64,000 nt of DNA, taken from the NCBI GenBank assembly GCA_037142515.1, contig JBAXAM010000001.1:62001-126000 (forward strand), given 5' to 3'. Origin of the DNA: JBAXAM01 sp037142515. Its GTDB lineage: Bacteria; Pseudomonadota; Gammaproteobacteria; UBA9339. The notes beneath the pieces were generated by a model. It ran no database searches. It was not told the DNA's origin and saw only the letters and a program-made list of their open reading frames with translations. Below, piece after piece: positions 62,784-64,000 of the stretch. Within the stretch, counting starts at the first letter, position 1. Every line of letters starts with the position of its first letter. Both the position numbers and the translations under genes were made by a program.

Positions 62784-64000
62784 AAAAAGCCTTTGATATG
62801 AGCTAAAGTCTTTTTGGTTGCACCGCGATGTTTTTCAACTACGTCGAGCGCCAAACACCCTAGTTTTTCTTGTAAAGTTTTGTTTTGAAATAACAGAATC
62901 AAGTTTCGAGCCAACTCAGCTTCATTAACAACTGTTATTAACGCCTCAAAGTCAATAAGCAACTGACTAATTTCAAGAAAGTTACTTAAGTGTTGACCGG
63001 ATATAATTGGCTTTGCGAGCACCGCAGGTTCCAGCAAATTATGCCCACCCCATGAAACAAGACTGCCACCAACAAAGGCAATATTACTGGCCGCATAAAA
63101 TAATAACAATTGGCCCATTACATCACCTAAAACAACATTGGTTGATGCTAAACAATTTTGATTTTTACTATAACGAATCGCCTCAAATTCTCGCTCCAAA
63201 CATAGATCAAAAACCTCGTCAAAGCGCTGAGGGTGACGCGGCACTAAAATTAACAAGCTTTCGGGTATTGCCTCACAAACTATTTTTGCCGCAGCTAAGA
63301 TTTTTTCTTCTTCTCCTTTATGGGTACTTGCTGCTATCCAAATAGGCCTATTTTTTCCAAAAGCCAAGCGTAATTGTTTAGCATGCTCAAAAAGCTCGTC
63401 TGGCACCTTAACATCAAATTTAATATTGCCGGTTACTAATATTTTTTTCTGGTCAAGTCCAAGCGCCAAAAACCGCTCGGCATCAAGCTTGCTTTGCGCG
63501 GCCACAACAGTAATGCATCCCAACATTGACCGCACGAAAAAGCGAATCTTTTTATAGTTAACAAATGATTTTTCGGACAAACGCGCATTAGCAAGAACAA
63601 TTGGAATTTTGCTCTCTGCAGAATAATACAAAATATTGGGCCATAATTCTGTTTCCATTAAAATTAAAATTCTTGGATTGATATGGCGCAAAAAACGCTT
63701 AATAGCAAAAGGGTAATCGTAAGGTACATATAGCTGCAGTACTTGCCCATTAAAAATCTTTTGGATACGCTCCGCTCCAGTTGGAGTCATTGTAGTTACA
63801 ACAATAATTGTTTTAGGATAATCACGTATTAGCTCTTGAATTAACGGTACAGCAGAAATTGACTCGCCGACTGAAACCGCATGCACCCATATACTGTCTT
63901 TAAGGGCGGGGAAATCAAAACACGCAAATCGTTGAGCAATATGCTGGCTATAGGCAATATTTTTTCTTGATTTCCACAAAAGTCTTAGCGGCAAAAATGG
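62780..64000 (-). CDS. waaA: 3-deoxy-D-manno-octulosonic acid (Kdo) transferase, 5' end outside window
   Basis: The frame is open to the right edge; the codon at 63994 is TTG and is probably internal (PFLPLRLLWKSRKN). About 406 residues are visible of some 425. The protein is a GT-B glycosyltransferase that adds Kdo to lipid A on the inner face of the inner membrane. The motifs are IWVHAVSVGESISAVPLI, VVTTMTPTGAERIQ, YVPYDYPFAIKRFL, LMETELWPN, ANARLSEKSF, ASTHKGEEE, LVPRHPQRF and FVGGSLVSWGGHNLLEP. It is followed by prmC with a four-base overlap. It indicates a lipopolysaccharide-bearing outer membrane. Confidence 0.96.
   Translation of the reverse strand, partial: PFLPLRLLWKSRKNIAYSQHIAQRFACFDFPALKDSIWVHAVSVGESISAVPLIQELIRDYPKTIIVVTTMTPTGAERIQKIFNGQVLQLYVPYDYPFAIKRFLRHINPRILILMETELWPNILYYSAESKIPIVLANARLSEKSFVNYKKIRFFVRSMLGCITVVAAQSKLDAERFLALGLDQKKILVTGNIKFDVKVPDELFEHAKQLRLAFGKNRPIWIAASTHKGEEEKILAAAKIVCEAIPESLLILVPRHPQRFDEVFDLCLEREFEAIRYSKNQNCLASTNVVLGDVMGQLLLFYAASNIAFVGGSLVSWGGHNLLEPAVLAKPIISGQHLSNFLEISQLLIDFEALITVVNEAELARNLILLFQNKTLQEKLGCLALDVVEKHRGATKKTLAHIKGFL

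Overview
The window is a dense chromosomal segment of a low-GC gammaproteobacterium. The most likely source is an intracellular or host-associated member of the Legionellales (Coxiellaceae or Legionellaceae type). This is inferred from gene content only. The argS-ftsN-hslV-hslU and trxA-rho orders are gammaproteobacterial. The glycine decarboxylase is split into GcvPA and GcvPB, as in Legionella and Coxiella. Between the core genes sit ankyrin, tyrosine-phosphatase-like and giant coiled-coil proteins of the kind these bacteria use on eukaryotic hosts.

Layout. 1-2205: 5' part of polA (minus strand). 2361-5874: proton-pumping pyrophosphatase and GlpT. 5875-6515: hairpins, a small Cys-rich peptide gene and tRNA-Arg(CCG). 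6507-7373: rpoH. 7469-9713: YggU, thioredoxin, Rho. 9742-15757: glmS, argS, ftsN, hslV, hslU. 15752-20031: accessory block on the minus strand with an ankyrin protein and two tandem paralogues carrying a CX5R phosphatase signature. 20160-24559: tRNA-Met, priA, parC. 24627-28432: hendecad coiled-coil protein, ABC-F ATPase behind a probable attenuator, PqaA-like protein. 28427-33586: minus-strand run apaH, gph-like, coaBC and two tandem MFS symporters. 33719-39838: one-carbon operon fhs-gcvT-gcvH-gcvPA-gcvPB. 39906-59981: two convergent giant genes (4315 and about 2375 aa). 60049-64000: minus-strand run waaA (5' partial), prmC, rdgB, GIN-domain lipoprotein, nudF.

The most unusual part is the 20-kb pair of giant genes. 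The two proteins are diverged paralogues encoded tail to tail with abutting stop codons. Each has an SF2 helicase-like core whose two RecA-type halves are separated by a long coiled-coil insertion (roughly 1,100 and 600 residues). Each then continues into a long degenerate helical-repeat tail, and both tails carry an IQ-type (calmodulin-binding-like) motif at a homologous position. A function on the host side is an inference. The motifs, the paralogy and the layout are visible in the sequence.

How the genes work together: GcvTHP breaks down glycine to CO2, ammonia and methylene-tetrahydrofolate, while Fhs charges tetrahydrofolate with formate, so the operon is a complete one-carbon supply module except for Lpd. 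The H+-pyrophosphatase and GlpT suggest energy saving and uptake of host phosphorylated compounds. RpoH next to HslVU and thioredoxin is ordinary stress physiology.
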